The translations under genes and the position numbers were made by a program. A model generated the notes under the pieces. It ran no database searches, was not told where the DNA came from, and saw nothing but the letters and a program-made list of their open reading frames with translations. From Moringa oleifera (lineage: Eukaryota > Streptophyta > Magnoliopsida > Brassicales > Moringaceae), in NCBI GenBank assembly GCA_021397835.1, contig JAJFZO010000230.1, positions 2,102,001 to 2,166,000 on the forward strand: a stretch of 64,000 bases of DNA, given 5' to 3'. Shown here in pieces: positions 25,904 through 40,092 of the stretch. Position 1 is the first letter of the stretch. Each line of letters opens with the position of its first letter.

Positions 25904-26844
25904 TGCAATTATTAGTATAAGGATTTTAAATGTGTTTATTTAATTAATTTTTTTATAAATCATAAATAAACGTTAAAAAAAAGTTAACAAAGTAAAATAT
26001 CAAGACAGTAGTGTTTATATATTTTTTAATTTTTATTAAAAATAAAAAATTATTACAATAGATCTCACATAAAGCATATCACAACTCAAAATTATTTTAT
26101 TTTTTAACACAGAATCGAGTTGTCCAGTATCCAATACGTTTACAACTAAACTTAAACTATTAATTTACAATATTACTTTTGCGTGTTTTATTAAAATACT
26201 TTCTTTAGTTTTTACAAACTCAAATATTCTATCTCTTAGACAATCAACTTGGATCATGCAAATCACTATTCGAAGTGGGACTTTCTTTCGAGAACTAAGT
26301 CAAGATACTTCTCCCACTAAGACTCTTCTTGATAAGCTTGAAGAAGTATGTTAGTGTTAGACTTTAGTCAATGTCTTCTCTTGTTAGAACTTTACCTAGA
26401 TCACATATAAGCGTCTCTTTCCTTCTTTTAGCTGCCCTTCTACTCTTTCTTTAGAAAAATGCCATGTCTTAACTTGTAGGACATCTCTTTCTTACTAGAT
26501 TCGTTGTTCGTGCTAAGTTGAACCACTAGATTCCACATTATGTCCTCGTCAGTGGACTTTTTTGCACCATTAGGGTTGTTGCTTGCTTGAGTTATCCTTG
26601 TCGCTCTCCATTTAAGCGAGCTTATGAGATTGCTTATGTGCTACCTCTTTAGCCTCACGACATCTCTAACTTCTTGGAGTATCTTGCTAGCATGAGTAGG
26701 GAGGCTATTCAACTAAGTCTCCCACATTTACTTTCAAATCTAACATATGCCTCTACCTTGCTTATGTGCTTCGTTCATGCTAGTTTGTCATGATCTGGGT
26801 GTATGCCAAGGTACTCCTCACCTAAGTCATGACACTTAATTTCA
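25904..26844 (-). repeat. 3' LTR of Gypsy element
   Basis: On the minus strand it starts TGAAATTAAGTGTCATGAC at 26844. It shares TTGCTTGCTTGA, ACATATAAGC, GCATATGCCTCTA and TATGTCATG/TTGTCATG blocks with 31277-32292. The outer end at 25904 is approximate. Confidence 0.75.
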
Positions 26845-29800
26845 AAGAGTCTGATAAACCTCCCCCACTAGAAAGGCCTGATACCTTTATTGGCTCGGTG
26901 TTATGGAATGCCTTGTATGATTCTCAAACCACCATAAAGTTGTGTCTTTCTCCCAACTCAAATCCCTCTCACAGTGCCTTTCCACTAGACAAAGTAATAC
27001 ATTATGCCATTCATCTTATTATAGCCTTCCTTTTTATGATCAAGGATATTATCTATCTCTTTGTTAATTGAACTCAAGTCACCAATGGTGTATGCTTGGC
27101 TTTCTTGCACCCGTTATGGACATCCTCCTCAAACTCCTTGAATAAGCAATAACTCTATTTTTCTTTTCAATCTCGAAAGATCCATCATATCTTGGGATAA
27201 GGCCTTCATACACTTTCTTTTTTCATAAGCTTCTTCCAAATCTTTAGGTCAACTTTAGCGGCACCTTGCCCATAATTAAGAACTCAGCATCTTGTTTACA
27301 ATTATTGGCATATTTCTTCATGTGCATTATGCCTTGAAAAGGCTATCGCTCACATAATCAATCCATTCTCACTTGTTGTAAGTATGATGGTATGCTACAA
27401 GGCAGCTCCCTTGATTCTCCCACTTGGCTATCTCATGAGGCTTTGTTGGTTATTGCCTAAAAGCCAACTCTACAGGATTAAGCTCATTGACGATGAGCGA
27501 TGGATGTTATATCAAATTATTCTATATCTAATAACTCGTGCTAATCTCTTTGTCTTACGGTCACATAGTGCTGTAAATACTTCTCAAACAAACTGTTTAC
27601 TTTCTCTATTTATCCATTTATCTGTGGATGGTTTATTATGAAAAAATTTTGTTTTATTCTCATCATTTTGAGTAACGTTGTCCAGATCGCTCATAATATC
27701 TCTTGGTAACTTAAAGAGTTCAATAATATGTTTGAAAAACATCTCCATGATCATATTAGTAGGGCAAGCACAAGTAACTAGAATAAAAATAGCATATTTC
27801 GAGAACCCATTAACAATTACCATGATAGAAAATTTTTCATTTACCTTTTAGAAGCACGACAATAAAATTCATCGACAACGACTCCTATGGGCGCTCCAAA
27901 ATGGTCAAAGATTAGAGCAAGCCCATCATTTTCCTCTTGCCATCTTATCCTAGGGGCATACCAAGCATGTGTGGATATAAACCTTAATGTCACCCATCAT
28001 TTTTCTCTTTAACAATGCATGCATCCTCTTTACACTTGGGTGACTTGCCCATTATGGGCCATATGTTTCCTTTAAGAACTCTTTTCGAAGCTCACTAGTC
28101 TTAGGCAAGAACAATTTGCCTTTTTGAGCATATAATAATGCATCTTCAATCCAATACCTTCAAATCAAGTCTTCACTTACCTGTCATATGAGTTTGGCAT
28201 ATTTAGTGTTGTCCCTTACTAGCAACTTAAGTTACTTGAGGAATTTACTCTAGACACTCGTTAGAGCAGCCGTATAGGTTTAAAATTTCTTGTGGCTTCA
28301 CGGGTTAGTGGCCACATTCTGTCTTCTAGTTTGTGCTCCCATATGAAATCAAACTCTGAAAGAAACTCCTGCCACCTTGCTTGTTTTCGAGATAACTTTT
28401 TTTGGAGTGAAAATAGGTGTTAGCAATGTCATTTGTTATTACCTTAAATTTTATTCTAAACAAGAAGTGCTACCATATCTCCAAGCAATTGGATAACAAT
28501 TGTCATTTTGTTTTCATAGGTCAAATAACATTGTTTAGTTTCTTTATGTTTATGACTCTCAAAATGACATTGGGTGGGCATTTTGCACTAACATACCCTC
28601 AATTGCTTGATCAAAAGCATTCATGACTACCTTCAATGGCTCTTCAAAATTTGGTAGTGATAGTATTGATTACAAGGCTACTACTTGTTTCAATCCCTTA
28701 AAAGTTTATTACCCTCTTTTGTCCATACCAACGAGTAATTTTTCTTTAGCAAGTACATTAAAGAATTGATTTTGCTTGAATTCCCTTTAGTAAACTGCGA
28801 GTAACAATTCGTAAGCCCCAAGAACAATCACAATATAATAACTTTACTAAGGACTAACCCCTCAACAATGATCTACACTTTTCTTTTGTCGATCCATATT
28901 TGTCTGATCTTGACCAAATGTCCTAAAAAAGGCACTTCTTGCTTATAAAATGCATATTTCTCCTTGAATAACTCTTGCAATCACATTAAGACTTACCTTA
29001 AATTGCTCACATGGTCCTCCAAGGTCTCACTATAAACCACAATATCATAGAGATAGACCACTATAAACTTATCCAAAAACTTAAGTGATATCTCATTCAT
29101 GAGGTTGCAAAAATTAGCAAGTAAGTTAGTTAGTCCAAATCTTAAGGGTCATATCTCATTAAGCATGTGGTCTTCATCTCTTTCAGCTATTTTGACTTGC
29201 TAGTAACTTGAATACAAGTTTAGTTTTATGAAATACTTAGCCCTCAATAGTTGATCGAATAGGTAAGCAGTATTCAGCACTAGATACTTATTTTTTACCT
29301 TGATCTTGTTTAGCACTCCATAATCAATGCATATCATTAGCCAGCTATCTTGCTTTCATTGAAATAGCATGAATGTGACATAAGGGACCTTGAACTACTG
29401 GATGAAACCTGCTTCTAGCAACTCATACAATCACTTCCATAATTCCAATAATTTTGAGCATTTTGTATAGTGCTTGGGATAGGAGCCTAGCACTAAAAAG
29501 TAACTTTATCTTATGATTGATATTCCTCCTCAGAAGTAATGTTTTGGGAAGCTTTAGTGGCACAGTCACTGAATTCCCACAAAACTTCAAAGACATTGTG
29601 AGGTGCCTCTACTACTTGACCGGGTTTCACCTTAAACAACACTGACGCCATCATTAATTCACCCTTCCACTGTCCTAGCTTAAACTACTTTGTAGATTAT
29701 AGCCTAATCTGCTTCTTATTTACCAAACACTCATTCGCTAATTCGGTTTTGACTAAACTTAGGGCATTCATCCGCCACAAATAGCCTACCTAAATAAGGC

Positions 29801-31276
29801 ATTATTTATGCCTTAACATGTTTAAAGAACTTTAAACTTAAAATTATGTCAAAATCATCCAACTATAGTATCATAAAGTTAGACTCACCTTTCTAATCAC
29901 CCACCTTGAGAGTCATAATGGTAGCTTCACATATTAGCTTTATCTCTGTGTTTACCTCTTTGGACCTAACTAAGGTTGGGAAAGCTTAAACATGTACTTT
30001 CCTATTTCTCTTTCCATAACAAAATTATTGGTAGCTCAAATATCTAACATAGTCATCACATCCCTCCTATTTATCTTTACCAGGACATAGATCAACTATT
30101 TTTCTAAGTTCTTGGGTGCCATCATCGTCGATAACTAAATTGAGTTCACCCAAGTTAAAGGCCTTTTCCTCATCCTCCTTAATAAAGCCTTATACTATGA
30201 GTGCCAATAACTTTTCTTTCCTAAGGTAGTCGTGCGTTCTGTATGGCTCATTGCATAAAAAGTAAACCCCTTGGACTATACTCTTTTCTTTGCTCCTCAA
30301 AAGGGATTAGCTACGAGGCTTGCTAAACTTAGCATAAATCTTTTTCTTGGCCTTGCTAATGGAATTTTTTGTATCTTTTTTAGCCTTCCCTCATTTCTCA
30401 CTTTTCTTATCTGGAGTGCTACTCATATGTTTGTAATCCACCAAACTATTTACTATAAAAAATACTAATGACAAGTCTTTAACACTTTTAACCTTAGTTC
30501 TGTTTGAGCCCACTGCTATAACCCTAATAGGAAGTTGACTTACATGTTTTTAAAGCAAGGATGAGGGAACTAAATTCCTTTACAAAATTATGCATTGAAC
30601 TTGTCTCCTTCACATGCTTCAATTGTTCTCGAGCCATGAAGGATGTGTTACATAATAGGAATGCTCTTTCACTTCTTTTTCAAGTATATCCCATGAATTA
30701 ATGCTAGGTCGTCTTGTGTTCGCATCATTTTGCATATGAGAATGCCATCACAACTTACCATCACCAATCAAATACATCGTAGTAATCATTACCTGATTAT
30801 TTGCAAACATTCGAGTAACCTTAAAGTATTCCTCCATATTCCACAAGAAGTTCTCACACTCCTTGGCATTTCTTAACTCAGAGAATGGTTTTGGTTCTAG
30901 TACCTTTAACTTAGTTACAGTAGACTCTGCTCTTATTGTAAAGGATAGGCCACTTTTTTAAGCAACCTAATTTCAACCTTAAGACTCCTCACAATGTCTT
31001 TAAGGGCCATAATGTCCTCTTTTGGTGACAATTGCCTTTGTGCAATTGCCTTAGTTAACTCAAACAACGTGCTTGCTAATCCTTCCATCAAAACACCAAT
31101 GATCTCTTTTAGCTTAGTTATGTACTTTCACCTTGGCTTGCTCCATCCAAGCATAGACCTTTCTAAAGCAATTTTATTGACCAGGACTTTGAGAGAATGT
31201 GCTGATTAAAACCATGCTTTAATGATTACACCTTCAATTGTTGGATCCATGCAGCCACTGATGTGATGGTGCCAAT

Positions 31277-32292
31277 TGCATCCACCTGGTCAGCCTTTTT
31301 ATGCATCCACAACAAATCATGAATACATAATAAAAAAAAAGTTGGCAAAGTAAGATAATCCAGGTAATAGTATTTGCGAGAACTCATTCTTAACCATTAT
31401 TAAGGATAAAAGAAAGTTATTACAATCGGTCTCACCAAGAAAACCTTAAAGACTTAAAGTTATTCTATTTCACAAAACTCAATCAAGTTACCTACTACTC
31501 AATGTGTTTACAACTAAACTTAAGTCCTCTGTTTATAATATTACATAGGAGAAAGCTATTCGAATACTCCCTCTAATTCCAATAAACTCAAGGACTTTCT
31601 TTCTTAGCCAATTAATTTAGATCATGCTGATCACTATTTTAAATTAAGAATGTTCTTTGAAGGCTGAGTCAAGATCATTCTCTTATTAAGACTTTTCTTG
31701 GAGTCAAAGTCCTTATCTTGTTAGGACTCTTAATCGAAGGTTGAGTCAAAACCCTTCTTTCATAAGGACTCTTCTTGATAAGCATTAAGAAGCAGCTCCA
31801 TGTGGAACTCTAAGCAGTGCCCTCTCTTGCTAGGATCATGCTTGAATCACATATAAGCATTTATTTCCTTCTCTTAGCCGTCTCTTTACCCTTCCTCAAG
31901 GAAACAGCCATGTCTTTACTTGTAAGACATCTCTTACTTGCTGGGCTCATTGTCCATGCCAAGTTGAGCCACAAGGTTTCACCTTGTGTTCCCATCATTA
32001 GGCTTCTTCATACAACTAGGGGCCGATGCTTGCTTGAATAGTCTTTCCCACTCTCCTTTCGAGCGAGCTCATGGGGTTATTTATATGCTCTGTTCTTACC
32101 CTCACAACATCTCCAACTCATCAAAGTATCTTATTGTCATGAGTAAAGAGGTTATTTTTAACCAAGTCTCCAACATTTACTTCCATAGCCAGCATATGCC
32201 TCTATCTTGTCTCGTGTCCCACTCATGCTAGTATGTCATGGTCTGGGCATGAGGCTAAGCATTCCTTGCCTAAGTCACGACACTCAAATTCA
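31277..32292 (-). repeat. 5' LTR of Gypsy element
   Basis: On the minus strand it starts TGAATTTGAGTGTCGTGAC at 32292 and ends TGCA at 31277, followed by TTGGCACC. It is the partner of 25904-26844. Confidence 0.75.
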
Positions 32293-33626
32293 GGAATCTA
32301 GCACTCACGGATATTTGATATTTGCCCTTCCTTTGTTTAACTGCATTTTTGTTTCAAGGAAAAATCCTAACAGGATGGGTTAACATTATATTAGCACTTA
32401 TGTAAGCATAAATGTCTTTTCGAGTCTAGTGGCTTTTATACTAATTGGAAGCCAAAGTTATATTTTTCTTTTGATGAGTCTATTCCTTCTAAATATTGGG
32501 AGTGAAATATGTCATCTAGGGATCATGTGCTTGCATTAAATGATTTTTCCCATAAATTTTTAAAGCATATTTCATCAATCTACGAAGTGCACTTATAACT
32601 TTTATTGCATAAGCACAATCTGACTCAATACAAGCTAGCTTTTGCTTTAAGATCTTGCACAAAAGTTTATTCTCCTCATTCCTTATTTTTTATAAATGGT
32701 GAGGCAATCACATCGCGTCTCGGTTTTGTATGGGCCACCAACACAGCTGCTAGAGCTTAATCTCAGCAAGGATCTTAGGTAGAGCTCTTTTATCTTTGTT
32801 GTTTTACATTTCAGTGTATCTCCCTTGGATGTTAAGTTTTGGTTTTTTATACTTTGACAAGAATGTTTGGAAGTTTTTCTGCCTAATATTCATAGTCTAA
32901 ATGAGATGTTATAGAGGAAGGGAAAAAAGAAAAAAAAAACATTTTATCAAGCCTCTAGCCTTGCTAAGTCTCATATTAAAGAGAAGAACTCCCTCTTGCT
33001 CAAGAATCCCATTTGTTCGTGCAAAAGTTTTGGTTCAGTTAAGAAAAAAACCCCTCAAAAAATCATGGTTTTGTGGGTCCTTTTTTGAGACTAATGGAGT
33101 TGTCTAACGTTCCTAGGAAAAGTTTGCTTTGAACTAAGGCAAGATTTCAACTCATGATGATAAAAAGCTTTGCTTAAACCTCTTCCATTAGGATACTAAT
33201 TCTATTGGTCTAGCTATTGATAGTTGATTTAACATTTTCACTTCTTTTTGGTTTTTACTTTTACTATAAAATAATGGGTTTAGTGTAAGGTTACCGAAAG
33301 GTATCTCTCATCTCGAGGAAGTTATCCGCTACTAAAGAGATGGTTAATGACTTAAATAAGAATTTAGAACTTATTGTTGCTAAGTTGAGAAAGTCGATAG
33401 TACTCTTGCAAATAAGGAGGCTATTTTGGCCAAACTTGAAGAGACTCATAAGAAGCACTTAAAGAGTCCCAAAGAAAGGCATCGACTAGCAGATGGAAAG
33501 ATTTATTTTAGTAATTGTTACGATTATTTGATTATTTCTTGAATGTCAAGAGATGTTGGATTCCTACCCTTTAAAGATTTACATTATTGCTTATATGAAA
33601 GCTTACACCGTGATTTTGAATGAGTT
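32293..33626 (+). repeat. Older unidentified repeat, left part
   Basis: Contains a degraded coding-like stretch near 33310-33480 rich in Lys, Glu and Leu, suggestive of a coiled coil (LNKNLELIVAKL). This is common in internal regions of plant retroelements, but I cannot assign a family. Sequence beyond the Copia insertion (39373 onward) may be its continuation. Confidence 0.35.
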
Positions 33627-33631
33627 CAAGT
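33627..33631 (+). repeat. Putative target-site duplication CAAGT (left)
   Basis: CAAGT stands directly before the 5' LTR and again at 39368-39372, directly after the 3' LTR, as expected for Copia integration. Confidence 0.5.
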
Positions 33632-34330
33632 TGAAAATGAACTTTAAAATTCAAAGAGAGCCATAAGAAAAAAGGTAAGCAAATGAGACTTCGCCATCGA
33701 AAACCAAGTCTCTCGCTTATCTCTGTACATTCTTCCCTACCATATCTGACCTCATATGCATTATTTCGAAAAGTTAACTAATATTCTTTCCCACTAGGAT
33801 GAGCTTATCCCATGATCTTATCTTTTCGTTACATCACCTTTCAACCTATAAATAGAGGCTTTTGCCTTTCTTTCTAAAAACATATTAAGAAAGAGTAAGG
33901 CCACTCAAACATAAGCTACAGTCATCCATTGTTATCGAGCTTCATTCCCAGAAGCTCTTTTGAGCGTCCTAGTAGTTTTAGAGCTATACTTAAACATCAC
34001 AGTAGCTTCTTGAGCTTCAGCGAGTGTCCCAAGAAAATCCTTGAATCCCATAAAGGTTCTTATGCTATCCCTTAGTATACCAGAAGCTTTATTGAGCAAT
34101 AATTTTAGAAGCATAGATATTACAAGCTCCTTATCATTCATGAAAGGTTCGAAATAGATATGCATGGGTTATTTTATCTTACAGACGATACAACTATATG
34201 TTAATGCACATCAAGGATAGAGTCGTGAAACATTTTAAAGAGAATGATCTAAGTTCGCGACTTAGACAAACAAAAACTTAGTAACCTTATTTTTGTTCTT
34301 GTTTATTTCAGCTATAGCAATTTTAAGATA
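33632..34330 (+). repeat. 5' LTR of Copia element
   Basis: Starts TGAAAATGAACTTTAAAATT and shares CCATCGAAAACCAAGTCTCT, TATAAATA and GGCCACTCAAAC-like blocks with 38673-39367. The TATAAATAGAGGC at ~33847 is the likely LTR promoter. The inner end is uncertain by about 15 bp. Confidence 0.8.
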
Positions 34331-37300
34331 TTTTTTCTTTATCTTGTCTTCTGTGCAATATCTTTTATTGAATTGATTACTATTATAGTTTATCTTAATA
34401 AACTATTTTGTTTTAAGGATGCACACTATGAAAGATGAAAATAGACAATATTATTTTTCTTGACTGTAAAGAAGGTTACATATGTATGTGATACTCAAAG
34501 ATCTATCCTGTTTATTGAACCTACTACTACTAAACAAAAAGATTATGAATCATGAGTAAAAAAATCATTTTTGCAAGAATTTTAATCTTAATGGACTATT
34601 TGATAATCTATAAGATTATTAACATTCTGATAAGTCTATTAACAAAGTATGGGATGCGTTTCAAAAGAAGTATGATGGTAATAAAAGATTGAAACCAAGA
34701 AATATGTATAGTCAATTGATATCTAAAATTCTAGATAATTGATGACAAATCTGTCAAAGCACAATTGCATGAACTATAAAAGATAGTGCATGAAATAATC
34801 TTTTAAGATATATCTCTGATTGAACAATTTCAAGTTGTTATTTTGATAGATAAGTTGTCTTCTAGTTGGAAGGATTTTAAAAATTTCCCTAGGCATAAGA
34901 CCAATGAATTTCCCTTGGAAAGTCTAATCACTTACGTTTGCATTAAGAAGGAGACCAAGAGACAAGATTAAAGAGACAAAGTGGCCATTATTTCCTATAA
35001 TAAAGCTAACAAAATGTCCTATATGATTCTGAAACTAGAAGAAAAAAGCATGAAGAATTAGAATTCAAATACCAACCAAAGCCGCAACAAACAATATAAG
35101 AATCTTTCATGGAATGAAACTTAACCACTTCCTTAGAGGAGTAACACATTCATGCGTTATAATTGTAACAAGCGTGGTCCATGGTCAAAAATTGTCGGAA
35201 TAGGCCTTGTCTTGCTCCATAGGCAAACTTAACTAAAGAGCAACTAATCACTATGACACCAAAGATTAATCTTACTAGTGGAACTAAAGAATAGTGAATT
35301 GACATTAGTACTTCTTAACACATCTACTATAACTAAGATCTGTTGAAGTCATATTCTGTAGCAGAGGACAAGAAAGTGTTGTTGGATGATTTTCACTCCA
35401 TTACAGTTGCTAATACTAATGAGATAGAATTAAAATTTACCTTTGGAAAGACTGTTATCTTGAAGGTTGTCATGCACACGCTAAAAATGGGAAAGAATTT
35501 AGTTTCAGGTTATCTTCTCAACAAAATTAGGTTCACTTAAACTACAAAGGCTGACTTGTATACAATAATTGAAGCCAATGTATTTGTCGGAAAAAGATAT
35601 GCCACTGATGGCATGTTTAAGTTTTAAACATAGATATCAATAAACCATGTTTTTTTACTTACATGTTGTGTACATTGAATGCTTGGTATGCTAGGCTTTG
35701 TCATGTAAATAAACGGATAATTAAAAACATGAGTAACTTAGGACTTGTTCTTAAATTATCTTTAAATGACTTTAAAAAATAAATTATATAGTCAAGCTAA
35801 GATTATAAGAACCTCATATAAATCAATATTTAAAGAAACTAAGCCACTTAAGCTTATTCACTCTGATATTTATGAATTATATGAAATTTTTACGAGAAAT
35901 AAAAACATTGTTTCATTACTTTTATCGATGATTATTCTGATTCTACGTATATATATCTCATGAAATATGAAAGAGTTGACATGTTTAAAATATTTTAACT
36001 AAGATTAAAAGTCAGTGTAATAAGAAAATAAAAAGATTATGTAGTGACAAAGGTATTGAATATGATTATGATCCTTTCATTGAATTTTATAAAACAAATG
36101 GAATCATTCATGTAAAAACAACACCTTATTCTCCTGAAATGAATGGTCAAAGTCAAAAGAAAAAAATACAATGTTTTCTAAATTAGTAATTACCATTTTA
36201 CTTAACTCAGGTGCAGCTTCTCATTGAAGAGAGAAAATTTTGTTGACCGTATGCTATGTACTTAATAGAGTTTCTAATTCTAGAAGTAAAATTTCTCCCT
36301 TAAAATCTTAAAGAATAAGCTTGTCTTATTCAAGAACTTGGGATTGTTTGGCCTATGTTTGAATTCTTTATCCTAAAAGCAATAAACTTGCTGGCAAAGA
36401 ATATGAATATGCATTTATAGGATATGATGTGAATAATAAAGCATATGCATTCTTTGATTTGAAAGAACATATTATCACTTAATCAAGTGATATTTGATTT
36501 TTATGAACATAGATTTTCTTTTAAATTGAAGAATAATAAGGGCTCGACTTTTACTAGTTTATGTTAGAGTTAATGAACTAATTGAGGAAGATAATGAACT
36601 TAAAAGAAACAAATGAATTAGAACCTCTAAGGATTATGAAGCCGATTTTTATACTTCTACCTTGGAAGAAGACCTCCAAACCCTTCAAGAAGTCTTGTCT
36701 TCTCTAAATAGCAACTTATAGGAAGAAGTAGTAATTATGAAATGGACTTTCTTGAGTCTAATAGAATTTGGCATTTATTTGATTTATCTTGAAGTTGCAG
36801 AGCAATTGGTTGTAAACATATACTTAAGAACAAGTTAAAACCCGATAATATTGTTGAAAAATACAAGGCTCATCTTATAGTTAAAGGGTATAGACAACAA
36901 ATATATATATATATTTCTTTAATACCTTTTTATCTGTCTCTAAAGTAACATCTATACTTACTACTATTTATGATATAATAGTGCATCATGTTAATACTAC
37001 ATTTCTAAATAGTGAATTAGAAGAAGAGATTTACATGGACCAACCTAAAGTCTTTAGAGTACCTAGTCAAGAAAATAAAATTTACGAACTCGATAAATCA
37101 TTTTGTGGTTTAAAACAAGCACTTTAAGTAATGACTTGAAAATTTTAGTACTCTTGTCATTTCACATGGTTTCAAAGTAAATGAAAGTGATAAGTATATT
37201 TATTATAAATCTGAAAATGACTTGTGCACTATCATTCATCTTTATAGGGATGACTTTCTTTTTTTTTTTTTTTTACTCTAAGATTCATGTTGTAAATGAT

Positions 37301-38672
37301 GTGGAATCTAGGAAAGTTAATGTGATCCTTGGAATAAAAATAATTAGGTTAAATAAGAGACTTCCTTTGAATCAATCTCATTAAGATTGAAAAAATATTT
37401 AAAAAATAATTAGTTTAACTGCAAATCTGCTTATAATCCATATAATCCTAATATAAATTTGCTCAAGAACACTAAAGATAATGTTAGATAAATTGAGTAT
37501 GTGAGCATCACTAGTACTTACATTACGTTACTAATTACACTAGACCTGACATAACTTTTGTTATGGGATTACTATGTAGGTTTACCAATAAGCCTAATAT
37601 CGAGCATTGGCATACTATTGAAAGGAACATGAGGTATCTCAAGAGGACCATGAACTTTGGATTATATTATCGAAAGTTTTTTGCTGTCCTAATACAATGA
37701 TACTTATTGAAACACCTTTTTAAAATATTCTAAGGTAACTAGTGGCTTTATTTTTAGCATTATCAGTGAAGTTATTTCATGAAAGTTAAAGAAACAGACT
37801 ATTTTGGCTCAATTTATGATGAATTCTGAAATGATAGCTCTAACTATGTAAGAAGCTTGCAAGCTGAGATGCCATTATGAAAAAAAACTGATACTAATTC
37901 TCTTGATCCATTGCTTGGTACCACAATTGTTGTAAAGATTCAAAACCTTTACTGTAATAGGAAGAGACAGTAAATACACCACGAACATAGTACTCTCAAA
38001 CAGTTTCTCTCTGCATGAGTTGTCAGTAAATCATATACGATCTGATGATAACTTGGTTCATTCTTTGATAAAAATGACTAGCTAGAGAGAAGATTTTTAA
38101 TACCTCAAAAGGAATGGGACTGCTCCCATATAATGATAAGTCAGTCATGATGGTAATCCAACCTATAGAATAAAGATCTTTAAGTTCAAAAGGTAATAAA
38201 AAAATCATGAAATAACATGAAATTAATCACACCATTTTAAGTTTCATTCCATTAGAAGCATAAAATCCTAAAGTGAAAGAAAATATTTAGTTAATTATTA
38301 ACTCTTAATGAATTTTGTACTCTATGTAGAGTGAAGTACCCAGCTATGAGAGTACTCTTGATGAACTCATTTATGTGAATGTGGAAGTGAGGCTACCTTT
38401 TAAGAAATTTTAGGTAAAATTCTCTAGAGTATTCACTGTATCAGGATGTATGTGTGTGATCATAAAGTACGAACTTTTTTAAAATACATCTTAAAGAGGT
38501 CATGTATGAGATATTGTTAGAGATAGAGTTCAAAACTACGAGTTACTTCAACATATTTTAAAGCATCTTTACTATGCAAAAGTTTAAGTCAACAGACACT
38601 TTACTTGTGCACAATCTTATGGTTTTGATAGTTGTTCAATAATAATTATTTTAAAATTTAAGTAGGGAATTA

Positions 38673-39367
38673 TGAGAATGAATTTTAAAATTCAAAGAAA
38701 CCCATAAAGAAAGGATAAGTAAAAAGGAGTTGACCATCGAAAACCAAGTCTCTTATTCATCTCTGCACACCCTTCTCCAACGTCCAACTGAGTATGCATT
38801 ATCTAGAAAAATTAGCCAATATCCTTTCTCACAATAAAGAGTTTATCCTATGATCTTATCCTCGTATTACCTCACCCTTCAGTTTATAAATAAAGGCCTT
38901 TTCCTCTCACTCTAAACACACACAGAGAAATAGTAAAGCCACTCAAACAGTAGTTACATCCTTCCATCTTTCTCTAGCTCCATTGTTAGAAGCACTTTTG
39001 AGAATCCTAGTATTTCTTAAAGCTATATTCAAATATTACAATAGCTCCTTGAGCTTCAGAAAGCTTTTCAAATGTTTCGAAAAGCTCCTTATAGCCCATA
39101 AAGCTTCTTGATTTATTCTGCTTTCTCGAGTAATACTTTTTTTTTTCTTTCAGATTTCAAACAAAAATCTTGAACATGTAAATATTATCAATCCTAATTG
39201 TGCATAACAGGTCCAAGATAGATATATATGGATTATTATATTTTAAGAAATATGAAATAGAATAGTGAAATATCTTAAAAAGAGAGACGTAAGCTGCAAC
39301 TCAACCGAGTAAAAATTTGGTAACCTCATTTTTGTTTTTGTTTATTTTAGCTACAATAGTTGAAGTC
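38673..39367 (+). repeat. 3' LTR of Copia element
   Basis: Starts TGAGAATGAATTTTAAAATT and carries the same CCATCGAAAACCAAGTCTCT block and a TATAAATAAAGGC box near 38885. It is followed by CAAGT, matching the left flank. Confidence 0.8.
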
Positions 39368-39372
39368 CAAGT

Positions 39373-40083
39373 TTTTCAATTTTGAGTTTATTTTTTTTCC
39401 TTAATGATGCTTGTGATGAGGAGGTTAATGATATTCCAACAAAAAGGAATGATGCTATTTGTAAGTATTATGAGATAGCTAGTAATTCTTATGAGCTCCT
39501 AATCCTTATAGGTAGGTTGATACCAATGCTTTAAATGAGCCTCATAAGGGCGGTAATGGCAGTGTAATGCCTGCTGTCGATTAGAATTTTAGGTCTTACT
39601 TATGCTAATCATTTTAGCTTGTTTGCATTAACCTTGATCGACCTATTTAGATACTAGTGTGCACTAGTTTTATTTTTCCTTAATAATAATTGGTCTTGTT
39701 GGCTTGGATTAAGATTTTTTTTTTTTAATGATTTGTTGTTTATTGTGTGCATGCATGTTATTTTGTTTGTTAATTTTTTGTATTTTAACTTTTGCTTTAT
39801 ATAAGCTTGGATGAAAATCAATCTCTTCTTTTAACGATAATATTATTTGATTTTATTTCATATATTTTGTTTATATGTTCTATTTATGTCTTTTCACATG
39901 TGGGCTTCATATAAACTACTTTGAGATCTGATATGATCTCTCTCAATTTAAGTCAATTTTTTTTCTTAAATGAGTTAGAGTCGATATTTCTGCTCTAATA
40001 AAGGTCTTTGACTTTCAACTCGCTATGTTATACTTTGGTTGTAATCACTCATTTATTTTACCTTTTAATTATAATATTTCACC
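39373..40083 (+). repeat. Older unidentified repeat, right part
   Basis: A degraded coding-like stretch near 39408-39500 (DEEVNDIPTKRNDAICKYYE) gives way to A+T-rich DNA. It may continue the repeat interrupted at 33626. No family assigned. Confidence 0.35.
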
Positions 40084-40092
40084 ACTTTTTAT
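40084..40092 (+). repeat. 9-bp target-site duplication ACTTTTTAT (left)
   Basis: Identical to 50727-50735 immediately after the right terminus. Nine base pairs is the hallmark duplication length of Mutator-like elements. Confidence 0.9.

Larger units (their letters stand above)
25904..32292 (-). mobile_element. Decayed Ty3/Gypsy retrotransposon with ~1-kb LTRs
   Basis: Long diverged direct repeats flank an internal region readable on the minus strand. Gag lies at about 30500-31200 (the LWNMEEYFK type). A retropepsin-like segment lies near 29770-29900 (DDFDIIL). Reverse transcriptase lies at about 29020-29400 (CIDYGVLNKIK; the catalytic box reads YLYDI instead of YLDDI). Integrase lies at 27584-27823 (FSKYAIFI, FFKHIIELFKLPRDIMSD). 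A TTGGCACC primer-binding-like site (31268-31276) adjoins the inner end of the 5' LTR. A GTGGGGGAGG purine tract (~26857-26868) stands by the inner end of the 3' LTR. Stops and shifts are everywhere, so this is an old, dead copy. I did not find a convincing target duplication. Confidence 0.85.
33632..39367 (+). mobile_element. Ty1/Copia retrotransposon, full length but decayed
   Basis: Two LTRs of roughly 690 bp (33632 to ~34330 and 38673-39367) flank a plus-strand Copia interior. Gag at about 34620-34970 carries VWDAFQKKYDG and LHELQKIVHE. Protease and pre-integrase lie at 35343-35700, integrase at about 35770-36300 (LIHSDIYE; later NGIIHVKTTPYSPEMNGQ-type sequence). Reverse transcriptase lies at about 36830-37130 (KAHLIVKGYRQQ, FCGLKQAL) and RNase H near 37560-37880. 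A short purine tract AGTAGGGAA precedes the 3' LTR. Stops and frameshifts break every domain. The flanks carry CAAGT on both sides. It appears to have landed inside an older repeat. Confidence 0.85.

Noticed and set aside
32293..32297. Target duplication for the 25.9-32.3 kb Gypsy element
   Set aside because: GGAAT after the 5' LTR does not match ATCCG before the 3' LTR. The outer border is too decayed to claim a duplication.
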